Numbered from the stretch's first letter, positions 18,077 through 27,983 are shown. The stretch is DNA of 64,000 bases from Methylomarinum sp. Ch1-1 (GCF_030717995.2 NZ_CP157744.1:124001-188000); one strand, 5' to 3'. Numbers and translations: made by a program. Notes: a model not told the origin generated them from the letters alone.

Positions 18077-18289
18077 ATGGACAGCCTGCACTACAAAATA
18101 ACTTCTTTATTCGATGATCTGTTCAATAAAATACTTGATGCCTTGCCAAACCTGGTCGGCATTATTGTCGCGGCTCTTGTCTTCTTCCCATGGAGCGCGC
18201 TCATGTTCGATACGCTGATGGGAATTCCGGTCTGCGAAACAACCATAGACTGGCTCAAAGAATTGTATCAAAACGGCTTCAAACCATGA
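18077..18289 (+). CDS. Small membrane protein, 70 aa
   Basis: MDSLHYKITSLFDDLFNKIL... has one hydrophobic segment at about residues 25-50 (LVGIIVAALVFFPWSALMF). The ATG follows GAGAAAATAAT, a weak ribosome site. Its 3' end overlaps the convergent nucleotidyltransferase fragment by 22 bases. Function unknown, and a spurious frame cannot be excluded. Confidence 0.45.
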   Translation: MDSLHYKITSLFDDLFNKILDALPNLVGIIVAALVFFPWSALMFDTLMGIPVCETTIDWLKELYQNGFKP

Positions 18290-19169
18290 TTTCCGTCCAG
18301 GCAAACTTTGATAAAATCCGCGGCGTCACTGTTGATTTTTTGTAACTTCGGCAAGGCTTTTTGGATATTTTTAATGGCGCCACCGACCGATTGAGAATCC
18401 TCTAACGCCTCTTTGACGGATTCGGTATCCTCATCGATAAGAAAATCCAACAAAACCCCAGATTGCTGAATATCTTTGATCGATTTCGACCTGAAAACAG
18501 TTGACCGGGCCTCCGAAACAATTAATTTGTGTATCGCAAAACGTGCTGGGTCCGGCAAAACAACAGGGATCGCATATTTACCGACTACCAATCCTTTAAA
18601 GTTGTCTCCGCCAAGCAAATAACCCATGTATGCCAAGGGCTCGGCAGCAATACCAAGATCCGGATAAAAGAAAGCTCTTCCATCTTTCGATTCCGTTGTT
18701 AGAAAATCAATTTTAATTTTCAATGTGTTGTTTTGCATCGATGTCGAAGGCTCCTTGTTATCCAATCGAGGAATCAAAAAGAAATTCTTATCGAATTCCT
18801 TAACGACAGTAGGAATATCTATCTGAAAAGACCGGTCATTTGGAATTCCGATCTCAATACCTTCAGGCCGCGCGAAATCGATATCTGTTGTGCGCAAATA
18901 CGATCCTTTTGAATCAATGCTTAGCGCATTACAAATCGATAAAAATGCATGGGAGCCGATCAATAACACATTTTTTTGAAACAGCCCCTGCTCAGCTAAG
19001 GATTGTATAATTTTAAAATGTGATGGCTCATTCGGTATTCCACCGGCAGACAAATAAGCCTTGGTTGTTTTTCGTAAAGAGCTAATTGCATCGATCGCTT
19101 CAAGTTTGCGTTGTTTTAAACGCTCAACTATTTCTTTTGTCTTAGAGTTATCTGGCCCCAGATAAATAC
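18268..19169 (-). pseudogene. Nucleotidyltransferase-fold protein, C-terminal part (split by composite transposon)
   Basis: The frame continues upstream past 19053 to the ISL3 junction at 19169: RIYLGPDNSKTKEIVERLKQ... then GSHAFLSICNAL and TTDIDFARPEG, the G[GS] and TxDID pattern of nucleotidyltransferases. Joined to 30741-30920 across one copy of ATAAATAC it gives an uninterrupted 357-residue protein. The break is therefore recent. This half begins without a start codon of its own, except possible internal ones. Confidence 0.85.
19162..19169. repeat. Left target-site duplication ATAAATAC
   Basis: ATAAATAC directly precedes the left terminal repeat of the first ISL3 copy and recurs directly after the second ISL3 copy (30741-30748). 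An 8-bp duplication is the rule for the ISL3 family. Confidence 0.9.
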
Positions 19170-20561
19170 GGTTCTTCCGGATTTCCCGTGGGAGACCACA
19201 ACATATAGTATGTTAGAAGACCGCAACGGGAGCCTCATGTAAAATAGCCAAAGGACGACTTTTTCTTTGAATGCCAATGAATCAACCGCAGATACAAATA
19301 CCGTTAGACTTGCCCAATGTTCGAGTTGAAAAATACGAACAAACCGATAAGGGTTTGGTGATCACTGTTGTCAGTAGCCGTGATACGGCGGTGTGTCGTC
19401 AATGCGGTCGAACGATCGACAAATTTCACGGTTACGACAAAGCGATTACGCTACGGCATCTGCCGATTTTTGACCGACCGGTCTGGATTCGCATCCGGCC
19501 GAAGCGTTTTCAATGTCCCTACTGTGACAAAGGGCCAACGACAACGCAACGTTGCGAGTGGTACGATCCCAAGAGTCCGCATACCAAAGCCTATGAGAAT
19601 TGGATTTTACGCGAGTTGGTCAATAGCACGCTCAGTGACGTCAGCCTGAAACGGCATCTCAGCATCGGTTGTATTGAAGGCATCCTCGATCGGCATATTC
19701 AGCGCCAAGTGGACTGGTCGACAGTGCCCGATTTAGAGTTGATTGGAATTGATGAAATTGCCTTGAAGAAAGGCCATAAGGATTTTGTCGTCATCGTCTC
19801 CGGACTGACGGCGCAACGTGAAAAGTATCTCTTGGCGGTGTTACCGGATCGCAAAAAAGAAACCGTCAAGGCCTTTTTAAAGACGCTGCCGCCTCGGCAA
19901 TGCCAAAGCATCCGTCGTGTCTGCATCGATATGAACGAAGGTTACTGTAATGCCGCTCAAGAAACCCTACCCAACGCTCAGGTTGTGGTAGACCGCTTTC
20001 ATGTCGCCAAACATTATCGTGACTGTGCCGATAAAGCGCGCAAAGCCGAAATGAAGCAACTGAAACAAACCTTACCGGAATCGGAGTATGCGCAACTGAA
20101 AGGCGCCATGTGGGCGTTTCGAAAGCCTTGGAATCGCTTGACCGAAGAACAGCAAATCGTTTTATTGGCGTTATTCCGGCAGGCGCCGATACTGAAAGAT
20201 GTCTATGTTCAACGTGAAGTCCTAACCGGTCTCTTTGAACAGAACCTGACCAAAGCGCAGGCCGAACAGGCGTTAACGCAGTGGCTGGACAGAATTGCGG
20301 AATTGGGATTGGATTGTTTCACGTCTTTTGTCACCACATTAAACAACTGGCGTGATCACATCACCAACTATTTTATTCGGCGTGAAACCAGCGGGTTTGT
20401 TGAAGGGTTGAATAACAAAATCAAAGTGATCAAGCGCCGCTGCTACGGTATCTATAACCTGGGTCGATTGTTCCAGCATATTTGGCTGGATGTGCAGGGA
20501 CGCCGGCTCTTGTTTGCGGAACACTAGATATTGGGGTTACCACGGGAAATCCTAGAGAGCC
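19170..20561 (+). mobile_element. ISL3-family insertion sequence, left copy
   Basis: 1392 bp with imperfect terminal inverted repeats: GGTTCTTCCGGATTTCCCGT at the left and, at the right, ACGGGAAATCCTAGAGAGCC. The second base pair of the left repeat differs from the other copy (GGTT against GGCT). Its right end cuts the 3' end of the peptidoglycan-binding gene. Confidence 0.92.
19271..20527 (+). CDS. ISL3-family transposase
   Basis: 418 residues. The N-terminus has the ISL3 zinc-binding region (CRQCGR...FQCPYCDKGPTT), followed by a helix-turn-helix and a DDE core: IGIDEIALKKGH, RVCIDMNEGY and the final glutamate in ETSGFVEGLNNKIKVIKRR. The frame is complete, so it is probably active and could mobilise the composite element. 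It differs from the second copy at a small number of residues. Confidence 0.95.
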   Translation: MPMNQPQIQIPLDLPNVRVEKYEQTDKGLVITVVSSRDTAVCRQCGRTIDKFHGYDKAITLRHLPIFDRPVWIRIRPKRFQCPYCDKGPTTTQRCEWYDPKSPHTKAYENWILRELVNSTLSDVSLKRHLSIGCIEGILDRHIQRQVDWSTVPDLELIGIDEIALKKGHKDFVVIVSGLTAQREKYLLAVLPDRKKETVKAFLKTLPPRQCQSIRRVCIDMNEGYCNAAQETLPNAQVVVDRFHVAKHYRDCADKARKAEMKQLKQTLPESEYAQLKGAMWAFRKPWNRLTEEQQIVLLALFRQAPILKDVYVQREVLTGLFEQNLTKAQAEQALTQWLDRIAELGLDCFTSFVTTLNNWRDHITNYFIRRETSGFVEGLNNKIKVIKRRCYGIYNLGRLFQHIWLDVQGRRLLFAEH

Positions 20562-21082
20562 GCAAATTTACCATCGGAGCCACATTTAGACATATCTTGA
20601 TGACTAGCAATACCGGAAGTCTTGGGTGGCATCTGCTTATTTGCTGATCTAAGTTCATTAATAATACTCTTCGTTAACTTTCCATCGACAACAAAACCAT
20701 ATTCTCTCTGAAATGCTTTAATCGCGGCAGCTGTTTTTTTTCCGAAAATACCATCTGCAAAACCAACATTATAACCAAGACGATTCAGATGGTTTTGAGC
20801 CTCAATAATCATCTGTTTTTGAGATTGGGTATTGTCGAAATCATATCCTTTACTATATTGTTGAGAATCATTTTCTGGTTGTCTAGAGGAATATGGATTA
20901 GAATAATTTTCTTTCTGCTTTGATTTATCAGGGTACTGTGGGTTATTGCCTATATTATCCAAGCCTTTTTCAATTACTTCCCCTAAAACCCTTCCCCAGT
21001 CATATGCTTGAACAGGTGATATAAAAGTCAAATAAATTGTAGTAATTATGATAATAGCTTTTAATTTTTTCATCATGATCAT
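20552..21082 (-). CDS. Exported peptidoglycan-binding protein, C-terminus cut by ISL3
   Basis: The N-terminus is a signal peptide (KKLKAIIIITTIYLTFISPVQA, cleaved after about residue 26). A low-complexity Ser/Gln/Tyr region follows, then a PG_binding_1 domain (AQNHLNRLGYNVGFADGIFGKKTAAAIKAFQREYG). The last three residues and stop are supplied by the IS (from 20561 leftward), so the native end is lost. Several ATGs at the start allow two or three choices. Presumably periplasmic, binding the cell wall. Confidence 0.8.
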   Translation of the reverse strand: MIMMKKLKAIIIITTIYLTFISPVQAYDWGRVLGEVIEKGLDNIGNNPQYPDKSKQKENYSNPYSSRQPENDSQQYSKGYDFDNTQSQKQMIIEAQNHLNRLGYNVGFADGIFGKKTAAAIKAFQREYGFVVDGKLTKSIINELRSANKQMPPKTSGIASHQDMSKCGSDGKFAAL

Positions 21083-21179
21083 CTCGCCTGTTCTTGTTTT
21101 CTATAATTATTCCCTTCATAAAATATTCTGTCTAGATGGAGTACATCTATAAATTGTCTTACTAATATTTCTCAATTGA

Positions 21180-22490
21180 TTAATCAAGTTCGTATATACA
21201 GTCCATACCTTGACATACTCCAGGAACTAGCCAGCCGTCGTATGGATCTGGTGGTTTATATGTTGATCCGGCGGACGAGTTATTAGAATCTGTGCCGCCA
21301 TCACCGGATAGAGCAAGTCCCACAAGTCCTAAAATAGCGAGAGCACCTAGAATTTCTCCGGATGATAAATTATTATCGTATTGTCTTTTTCGCATTACTC
21401 TTAGGTTCTTTTGAGCGTGTGATGCTACGCTGGTATTTTTGCTTTTTGAAGCCAATTGAAACAATAACTCGGCTTTTTTATGGTCTTTTGGTACGCCAAT
21501 ACCGTGATAGTAGGCGTTTCCAAGATGAACTTGAGACCACGGTTCTCCTTGTTTTACTGAAGCGGTCCACCATATAGCAGCTACTTTTGGGTCTTTTCGA
21601 ACTCCCCAACCATTGTTATACATCTCACCTAATGCTGATTGGGCATCAGGTTGATTTTGCTTTGCTGCTTTTAGAAGCCATTCATGCGCTTTATCGAAGC
21701 TTCCCGGAACACCTCGACCTTCAAGATACATCGCACCGATTTCAAATTGCGAATCTCGATGCCCCTCATTTGCGCCAGAAAGAAACCAGTTAGCAGCTTC
21801 AGAATATTTATTTGCTTTACTGTAAATTTTTCCAATACGATGCATGGCATCTGCGTTTCCATTGTTGGCCGCGTATTTATACCATGACACTGCTTTCTTA
21901 TTGTCTTGCGGTACTCCCTGGCCATTATCGAATAAATAGCCTAGATTGTATTGCGCCATAGCATGGCCTTGCATAGCTGCCTTGTAATACCAACTAGCAG
22001 CTTTATTGTAATCTTTTGGAGCATTAAAGGCTGGAGTCATCCCAAATTGGTACATCATGCCGAGAAGATATTGTGCTGGTGCATAACCATTTTTAGCGGC
22101 GTTACGAGTTTGTTCATCAGAATTACTATAATCAAAAGGTATATCCACGTCAGTCATAAGGCTGAGATGAAATTGTGCTGGAGTATATCCTTGTTTTGCA
22201 GCTTTGTAATACCATTGTGCCGCCTGCTTGAATTGTTTGTTTTTATTTAACACCCGCCCATATTGATATTGGAGGCGTGATATATACGGATATAGAGATA
22301 ATTCCTGACGACAAGCCTCTAATGCTCTGTTAATATTGATGTCATCAGATTTAATACCTTTTGCCTTGCGTTCTGAGTCAAAAGGATCAGAGGCAAGATT
22401 ATCGCAAGCTAATATCGGATTATTGTTAATAGCTAGTGCGTTGTTTGATATCAATATTGAAATTAGGGTAGTTATTATACAATTCTTCAT
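21180..22490 (-). CDS. Sel1-repeat (TPR-like) exported protein
   Basis: 436 residues with a signal peptide (MKNCIITTLISILISNNALA) and about eight Sel1-like repeats of ~36 residues, each with the A-x-x-x-L-G-x-x-Y-x-x-G and A-x-x-W-Y-x-x-A-A pattern (for example AQYNLGYLFDNGQGVPQDNKKAVSWYKYAANNG). A hydrophobic stretch near residue 385 (ILGALAILGLVGLALSG) may anchor the C-terminus. Sel1 proteins act as protein-interaction scaffolds; the partner is unknown. Same strand as the peptidoglycan-binding gene downstream. Confidence 0.85.
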   Translation of the reverse strand: MKNCIITTLISILISNNALAINNNPILACDNLASDPFDSERKAKGIKSDDININRALEACRQELSLYPYISRLQYQYGRVLNKNKQFKQAAQWYYKAAKQGYTPAQFHLSLMTDVDIPFDYSNSDEQTRNAAKNGYAPAQYLLGMMYQFGMTPAFNAPKDYNKAASWYYKAAMQGHAMAQYNLGYLFDNGQGVPQDNKKAVSWYKYAANNGNADAMHRIGKIYSKANKYSEAANWFLSGANEGHRDSQFEIGAMYLEGRGVPGSFDKAHEWLLKAAKQNQPDAQSALGEMYNNGWGVRKDPKVAAIWWTASVKQGEPWSQVHLGNAYYHGIGVPKDHKKAELLFQLASKSKNTSVASHAQKNLRVMRKRQYDNNLSSGEILGALAILGLVGLALSGDGGTDSNNSSAGSTYKPPDPYDGWLVPGVCQGMDCIYELD

Positions 22491-22968
22491 TATTATCCCC
22501 CTTGCCCTTATATTGATTAAGTGTTAACCGATATTAGCCTGGCCAACGATGAAAAACGTTTGCCATGTCAAGCGTCATAGAGAAACCACTCTTACGAAAT
22601 AGTTAAAAAAACAGCTAGGTGTTTGTCATAAACATGCAAGAAGCTGAAAAGAACTATTAGATATGGTTTAACATAAATAAAAAAAGGGGTCAACATCAAA
22701 ATAGAAAATAAGTCAAGGAACTGCGTCAAAAAATTAGAACAATGCGATATTTGTTATCACATCCGTCTGGTTAAGCAAATTGAATCCCCAACTGCAAGCA
22801 GAGCTTAATTTATCAAGTTTTTGTTTGTGCCGTGCTAATGTGATCAAGTCTACCAACAGTTGGCAGCTTGCTGGAGATAACCAGACGATCAGTTATTGGG
22901 ACGGATGGCCGGTTTGGGTCGATACCCAGCATTCAAAGTGTCTTTTGATTATTACTTTATCGGTTCTT
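22491..22968. other. Intergenic region, ~480 bases
   Basis: No convincing gene. A frame from 22780 (plus strand) lacks a ribosome site and resembles nothing. The right end carries the direct repeat at 22969. The promoter of the Sel1 gene should lie near 22500-22560. Confidence 0.45.
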
Positions 22969-22999
22969 CATTTGAGACGCAGTTGCTCTAAATTCCCGA
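22969..22999 (+). repeat. 31-bp direct repeat, left copy
   Basis: Contains AGACGCAGTTGCTCTAA and matches 29244-29274 at 29 of 31 bases in the same orientation. It lies 30 bases beyond the last gene of the membrane operon, on the outer side of the six-gene block. Confidence 0.8.
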
Positions 23000-23029
23000 A
23001 CAATTGTCAATTTGGTTGATTCTGTCTAG

Positions 23030-24142
23030 TTATCGGGGCTCAAAAGTATAAAAGACGCTACTTACCGCAAACCGATGGCTATTGAAGTGTGATAAGTCGT
23101 TTACGCGATTCTTTAATATTACAAAATGACGGCAATTTTTTTCTTTTGAAAGATTAAAAATTGCTTCGGTAGCTCTTAAAAAGGTAGCTTTAGAGACTGT
23201 ATGTCCCAGGATCTCGTTAATTCTAGGCAAATTTTCTGCTTCATTCTGTCTATGTTTAGGCCATGCTTTTTCAACAACTAGTCCTTCCTGTGTAATTACA
23301 ATATCAAAGAGATATTCGATACGACCAGTATTTTCGTCGGCCCAGCAAGGCGGATGATCTCTCCCTTGACCACCAGATAATCGCACTTTAAGGTAAGCCA
23401 GCTGACCGCGAAGATCAGCCGCTTCTTTCGCATAATTGACCTTTGAAGATTCAACCAGGGTCTTTGCAAGTTGTTGTAGCTTGCTTCGGTCCAGCGGTTT
23501 ATTGAATTGCACCCTATATGCCTTCTCGAGCTCTTGAATGAATTCCAGAGCAGCAAGTGATTCTTTTTCAACACGATTGATTTTCTCTTCCGGTACTGTT
23601 TTTTTCTGCTTTCTATCAATTCTAGAGCTTTCCAAAACATGTTTATTCTCTTGATCTGATGATTCATCTATCAGAAACTGATCGCCGGTACCGGAGAAGA
23701 CTTTCTCGCTGAGATTATTTGTCAACTTAATTGCGGCAATGATTTCTTCATGTGATATCTCACCAATATGTGAACTCCTAACCTTATCAAGCACGTCACG
23801 AATATTTACCAGTTGGGAGAGCTGCTCGTTCATCTCTTCGAGCTTTATTCTAAGTTCAGCTGCTTCAGCAACAACTTTCGTATTGCTTACGAGCTGAGAG
23901 ATGATTGCATCCGGGTTAGCACCCGCTTTCATCAATTGACTTTCAAAAGTTTCCAATTGATCCTCGATTTTTGTGAGTTTTTTCAGTTTTTCTATCTTCG
24001 CAACAACTTCTTTGTATTTGCGATCCGTATTTGCATGCATCCAGCCCAATAGAATTAATAGTATAAAAATCAAGGAAAATGCAATCTCGGTTAGTGACAG
24101 TTGAAAAATTGAGTCACTACGCTCAGGCCTTCTGATCATCAT
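23030..24142 (-). CDS. MotB-like membrane-anchored coiled-coil protein
   Basis: 370 residues. One N-terminal membrane helix (~17-38, SLTEIAFSLIFILLILLGWM) follows a short cytoplasmic start, as in MotB/ZorB/TolR proteins. A long coiled coil comes next (~40-240), then a globular end (~255-370; WPKHRQNEAENLPRIN...FVILKNRV) that lacks an obvious OmpA peptidoglycan-binding motif. It is the last of four genes with 5-base gaps or less. Paired with the MotA-like protein upstream it probably forms a membrane complex. Its function is not known to me. Confidence 0.7.
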   Translation of the reverse strand: MMIRRPERSDSIFQLSLTEIAFSLIFILLILLGWMHANTDRKYKEVVAKIEKLKKLTKIEDQLETFESQLMKAGANPDAIISQLVSNTKVVAEAAELRIKLEEMNEQLSQLVNIRDVLDKVRSSHIGEISHEEIIAAIKLTNNLSEKVFSGTGDQFLIDESSDQENKHVLESSRIDRKQKKTVPEEKINRVEKESLAALEFIQELEKAYRVQFNKPLDRSKLQQLAKTLVESSKVNYAKEAADLRGQLAYLKVRLSGGQGRDHPPCWADENTGRIEYLFDIVITQEGLVVEKAWPKHRQNEAENLPRINEILGHTVSKATFLRATEAIFNLSKEKNCRHFVILKNRVNDLSHFNSHRFAVSSVFYTFEPR

Positions 24143-24147
24143 TTTTC

Positions 24148-25683
24148 CTAAAGCTTACTGTTGCTCGAGCCAGCAAATGTAGATCTCTCACCATGTAGCG
24201 TGGAAGCGTGCTGCCTATGAAGGTCGCTCTTCACTGAATCATGCTCGTGCTGGCGCTGTCCGATAAGCTTACGATCGTTCAGTACATCGTCAAGCAAGTC
24301 CTTGAAGGAAGGCACCTCATTGACTATCCCATCTAATTTCAGAACAATCTCGTTCAAAGCTATATGAGCTTCTTTAGCTGACTCATGTTGTTCGACAAGT
24401 TTTTTCTGAATAGCTTCCAGCCCATTCGTAACATTCTCGTTCTGCTTTGTAATGCCTGAAAGTACATCGATGATAAGTTCGTTCAGTGTTTGATCTGATT
24501 CATTGGTTTTAAACCAGGATTCTCGTAAACTAGCCAATTCTGTTGTCGCTACAGCAAGACTTGAGGATTGTCCTTTTTGCTCTGCTATATGCTGCTCATA
24601 GAGCTTGGTTTGTGCAATCATAGACTCGGACACTTTGCCGATATTCTGCTGCGTAACTCTTAACGTGCTTGAGAGCACACTAAGCGTTTCAACCTGACTC
24701 TGGGTACCGTAAAGAATCTGCTCCTGAGTGCCCGCAAGCTCAGTAACACGTTCCAACGCATCTCCGATTTCATCAGATCGAGAACGTAGTCGTGCAAGCG
24801 AACTGCTAATTCCTTCCGTAGACGAAGACACATCGATGGCCACTTGAGCGACATGTTCAGCCATTTTATCTGTACTGAGACTAAGACGTTTGATAGGGCC
24901 ATTCAGCTGCTTAGAGAAATAATCATCCGGAAAAGTCGTTTCCTCCAGTCGCTTAGTTACAACATCCGCAAACATCGTAACTTTGTCTTCAATGCTCCCA
25001 AGATTTGTTCGGAGCGACGAAGAGTACAAGTCGACAGAGTCAGCCAAACGATTTGTTGAGTCCTTGACCTCATTCAAAGTCGATTCAAACGCCTCTTTGT
25101 TATGGCTAGAAAGATCCTCAAATAATAATGAAAGCTTATTTCCGTAAGACTCAGTCAGTTGCTCCACGCCCACCGCAACATTCGTTAAAGTTGTCTTAGT
25201 TGCCTCATCGACACGCGAATCAAATTCTTGTAAGTTCTCCAAGGAGATACGCAATTGTTCACTTAGCCTAGTGGTCGCATCGATTACACTATCTTCTGCA
25301 TGGATCATAGCATCGTTAAAATCATGCTTGAAGCTCACGAGATAAACCCGAACAGCTAGTCCAATAACGGTACTAACCATTGCGACTCCGAATCTCACAG
25401 CAATTTCGGACATCTTTGTCTCAATATCGGGCAAGTCAAAAAGACTGAAAATGATGGATGTGATGGTAAAAATGAAGCCTAGATAATAGCACGAGTCTGC
25501 AAATTTATCGTCTGAGATATCATCATTAGATCTATGCATACCAAGGACAATATAAAGCCCCATGACACTGAGCGGAAACACGAGTCCAAATATCCAAGGA
25601 TCGCTTATGAACCAACCGATACCAGAAAGACCAATTTTTAAAATGAGAGCAATGACAAATAGTTTCTGTACTCTAATGTCCAT
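24148..25683 (-). CDS. MotA/ZorA-like polytopic protein with long coiled-coil tail
   Basis: 511 residues. Four predicted membrane helices lie within the first ~120 (for example IALILKIGLSGIGWFI, VMGLYIVLGM, YYLGFIFTITSIIFSLF, VAMVSTVIGLAVRVYLVSF), followed by ~350 residues of almost unbroken coiled coil. MotA/TolQ-type channels with long cytoplasmic tails are known from ZorA of Zorya. The similarity here is architectural; I see no diagnostic MotA motif. Starts 5 bases after the vWA-like gene and ends 5 bases before the MotB-like gene. Confidence 0.7.
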   Translation of the reverse strand: MDIRVQKLFVIALILKIGLSGIGWFISDPWIFGLVFPLSVMGLYIVLGMHRSNDDISDDKFADSCYYLGFIFTITSIIFSLFDLPDIETKMSEIAVRFGVAMVSTVIGLAVRVYLVSFKHDFNDAMIHAEDSVIDATTRLSEQLRISLENLQEFDSRVDEATKTTLTNVAVGVEQLTESYGNKLSLLFEDLSSHNKEAFESTLNEVKDSTNRLADSVDLYSSSLRTNLGSIEDKVTMFADVVTKRLEETTFPDDYFSKQLNGPIKRLSLSTDKMAEHVAQVAIDVSSSTEGISSSLARLRSRSDEIGDALERVTELAGTQEQILYGTQSQVETLSVLSSTLRVTQQNIGKVSESMIAQTKLYEQHIAEQKGQSSSLAVATTELASLRESWFKTNESDQTLNELIIDVLSGITKQNENVTNGLEAIQKKLVEQHESAKEAHIALNEIVLKLDGIVNEVPSFKDLLDDVLNDRKLIGQRQHEHDSVKSDLHRQHASTLHGERSTFAGSSNSKL

Positions 25684-25688
25684 ATGTT

Positions 25689-26492
25689 TTACCCCTCAAG
25701 AGGCCGAACCAACACGATACGTGCTCCGGCGTTTAAAAAATAGTCTTCCCAGAACTTCAAATGCTTTCGTGTTTGATACTTGGGGGCGTTTAGAACGTAA
25801 TGTAACTCGACCTCTACTCCAGCCAACTCGGCCGTCATCTTGCGTCCATAATCAGTTTCAATAAAGAGTTTGTATTCGTAGTTCCCTTTGTACATCGAGT
25901 AAAAAGGGGTGTTATGCATCATGTCAGAGACCAAAATCAATCGCCTTGGGCCCTCAACTGCGGATCCACGAAATCCATTAATCGAGGCAAGTTGAATCAT
26001 TTCAAGTATAGGCGAGAATTTCGCAGGCTCTTGACTGGTAAGTTCATTGGCAAGATTCAGCATCGGTAACCTAAACTGACTTTCATAGCGATTGACTAAC
26101 CGTTTGATATTTGACGTAAGTTCACTTTTATCTCTGCCATTGCCCGGATTGCAGATATTAATCAAAGGCTCGGCTGTTAACTTGTAATCTTCCCCAAGTG
26201 CAAAAACAGAAACGAGTTCACCTATTTCTACCTTACGGGTAACAATTTCTTCGAGTAGTGCCTGAAACGCTTGTTTCTGAGTAAAGTTGAGCGGGTCGGT
26301 CTTGTCGACTAGAAGTATTACATGACCTACAGAACCCGAAACCGGGCACAAGGTAACCTTATCAATTTGATCGCCTTGATTAATAAAGTAGTAAGCTATT
26401 CCTCCACCAGCGATAGCTATTGTCATTAAAAATAAAAATAATGCACCATAGATATATTTAGTTTCTCGATTTTTCTTTTTTCTTAATGTCAC
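25689..26492 (-). CDS. Membrane-anchored vWA-like protein
   Basis: 267 residues with one N-terminal membrane helix (~13-36, YIYGALFLFLMTIAIAGGGIAYYF). The rest is probably extracytoplasmic and resembles a von Willebrand A fold: strand VGHVILLVDKTDP (a MIDAS-like DxT in place of DxSxS), and later RRLILVSDMMHNTP. The start is GTG directly after the TAA of the preceding gene, so the two are translationally coupled. Metal binding is uncertain given the altered MIDAS. Confidence 0.65.
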   Translation of the reverse strand: MTLRKKKNRETKYIYGALFLFLMTIAIAGGGIAYYFINQGDQIDKVTLCPVSGSVGHVILLVDKTDPLNFTQKQAFQALLEEIVTRKVEIGELVSVFALGEDYKLTAEPLINICNPGNGRDKSELTSNIKRLVNRYESQFRLPMLNLANELTSQEPAKFSPILEMIQLASINGFRGSAVEGPRRLILVSDMMHNTPFYSMYKGNYEYKLFIETDYGRKMTAELAGVEVELHYVLNAPKYQTRKHLKFWEDYFLNAGARIVLVRPLEG

Positions 26493-27983
26493 TTATATAT
26501 CCTCTGATACTTCATCTTGTGGCATTTTTTTTAGATGCATGCCAAGCGGTTTTAGCCTATCAAATTCACGATTGAATGCTGTCTGAATTGCAGCTTTAAT
26601 CTCCTCAGACCTATGGGAAACTTCATCAGCAGCGATTTTCTGACGTTCAAAGTTTTTCCTATCCTTTTCTATTTCGAAATCCGGGATATTAAGAGGCTTA
26701 GACGTTGGAATTTTATTAAAAGTTTTAGGAGCAGGTATATCGCTTCGGTGAATCATATTTTCTTGCCGAAATATCCCAAGTAAGGAACACATGCACTGGT
26801 CGGCATCCTGGATAGCTGTTTCTAGTCTTTTAGCTGCTGAGTCTTTCCTTTGGATTAATGCATTCTGCTTTACAAGTATATGATTGATGTTATTTACTTT
26901 TTCACTCAACTGCCTAAGAAACTCCTCCTTTACCCCATTCAACTCTTCCCTAAGTTCATTAAATGCCGTTTCATAATCGCTTTTAGCTTCCAAGCTACGC
27001 CGAGTTTTTGCTTCATAGAAAGGGTAAATATCGGACATAAAAAGCCCATCAAACAGAGCTATGACTGCAAAAGTCAGACTAATCCCAAAAAGTCCCCAGG
27101 ACATTATGTCTTGCAATTGAAATGGGCTAGATTTTAAGGAATTAAAGGCATACTTTGCTGGTTCTAAAACTTCTACGCCGAGAGCATCTCTGTAGTGCGC
27201 AATACCGAATCCTATGGCTATCATTAAAGCAAATGCTAATAACACGAAAAGAATGCCTATAAATCTCAATACAGATTTCTTGTGAAAGATGAAAGGGATA
27301 AGGTAACGACCAAGCATACCTGCCGAGACAACATTTAATGCTGAAAACATCATGGCCATAAAAAAACCGCCGAGAAGCCCAGTATCTAAGCCTTGAGCAA
27401 AGAAAAAGGAATTCGCTAAACCCTCTATCATGATTAGAAATAAGAACAGGGAGTACATGAAAATTTTCTTCGCAGTAGTTGGATAGTGGGCAGGACGCCT
27501 GATACTATTGAGACGCTTGAAGTCTTCCAATTCAGATGTTCTCTGTTGGGCAACAATTGACAACTCTTTTATTTGTGGCTCAAGTTGATCAAGAAGCGAA
27601 CTCGCTTGGCGTGAAAACTCTTGATCAAGTTGCAAAGTGCTTTTAACAATAGATTGCACATCAAGACGTGACAAGTCTTCATTAATCACCTGAAGCCGTG
27701 AATTTGCCCAATCGATATAGTCAAGACGAGCGCGTTCAATCCTATGGACAATTTGTTGTTCAACTCCAGTTAATTGGTTAGTGTCTGGCTTAGGCAGCCC
27801 AGCTTTGCCTAGGCGTGCAGCCTCACTTCGGACTTGCAATTCTGCCGCTATTTCTGTGTCTTTAAGAGAATACAGATCAGGATGCTTGTTTTTAACTCGC
27901 CGGTCAGTAGATGAAGTTAGCCAACCCCAAAATAACGAGAGGAAATTACCTTTCTTGTTCATATGCGGTCTAGCTGATAACAT
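26493..27983 (-). CDS. Four-TM protein with coiled-coil flanks, first gene of membrane operon
   Basis: 496 residues, or 489 from the ATG at 27962 (MNKKGNFLSLFWGW). A helical N-terminal region (~40-160) precedes four membrane helices at about 173-195, 202-224, 238-260 and 294-317, then a coiled coil from ~325 to ~400 and a charged C-terminus. No enzymatic motif. First in the operon; its promoter must lie in the 175 bases up to 28158. I do not recognise the family. Confidence 0.7.
   Translation of the reverse strand: MLSARPHMNKKGNFLSLFWGWLTSSTDRRVKNKHPDLYSLKDTEIAAELQVRSEAARLGKAGLPKPDTNQLTGVEQQIVHRIERARLDYIDWANSRLQVINEDLSRLDVQSIVKSTLQLDQEFSRQASSLLDQLEPQIKELSIVAQQRTSELEDFKRLNSIRRPAHYPTTAKKIFMYSLFLFLIMIEGLANSFFFAQGLDTGLLGGFFMAMMFSALNVVSAGMLGRYLIPFIFHKKSVLRFIGILFVLLAFALMIAIGFGIAHYRDALGVEVLEPAKYAFNSLKSSPFQLQDIMSWGLFGISLTFAVIALFDGLFMSDIYPFYEAKTRRSLEAKSDYETAFNELREELNGVKEEFLRQLSEKVNNINHILVKQNALIQRKDSAAKRLETAIQDADQCMCSLLGIFRQENMIHRSDIPAPKTFNKIPTSKPLNIPDFEIEKDRKNFERQKIAADEVSHRSEEIKAAIQTAFNREFDRLKPLGMHLKKMPQDEVSEDI

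Noticed and set aside
22780-23019. Plus-strand open frame of 79 codons
   Set aside because: No ribosome site, odd composition, and it runs through the 31-bp direct repeat; probably chance.
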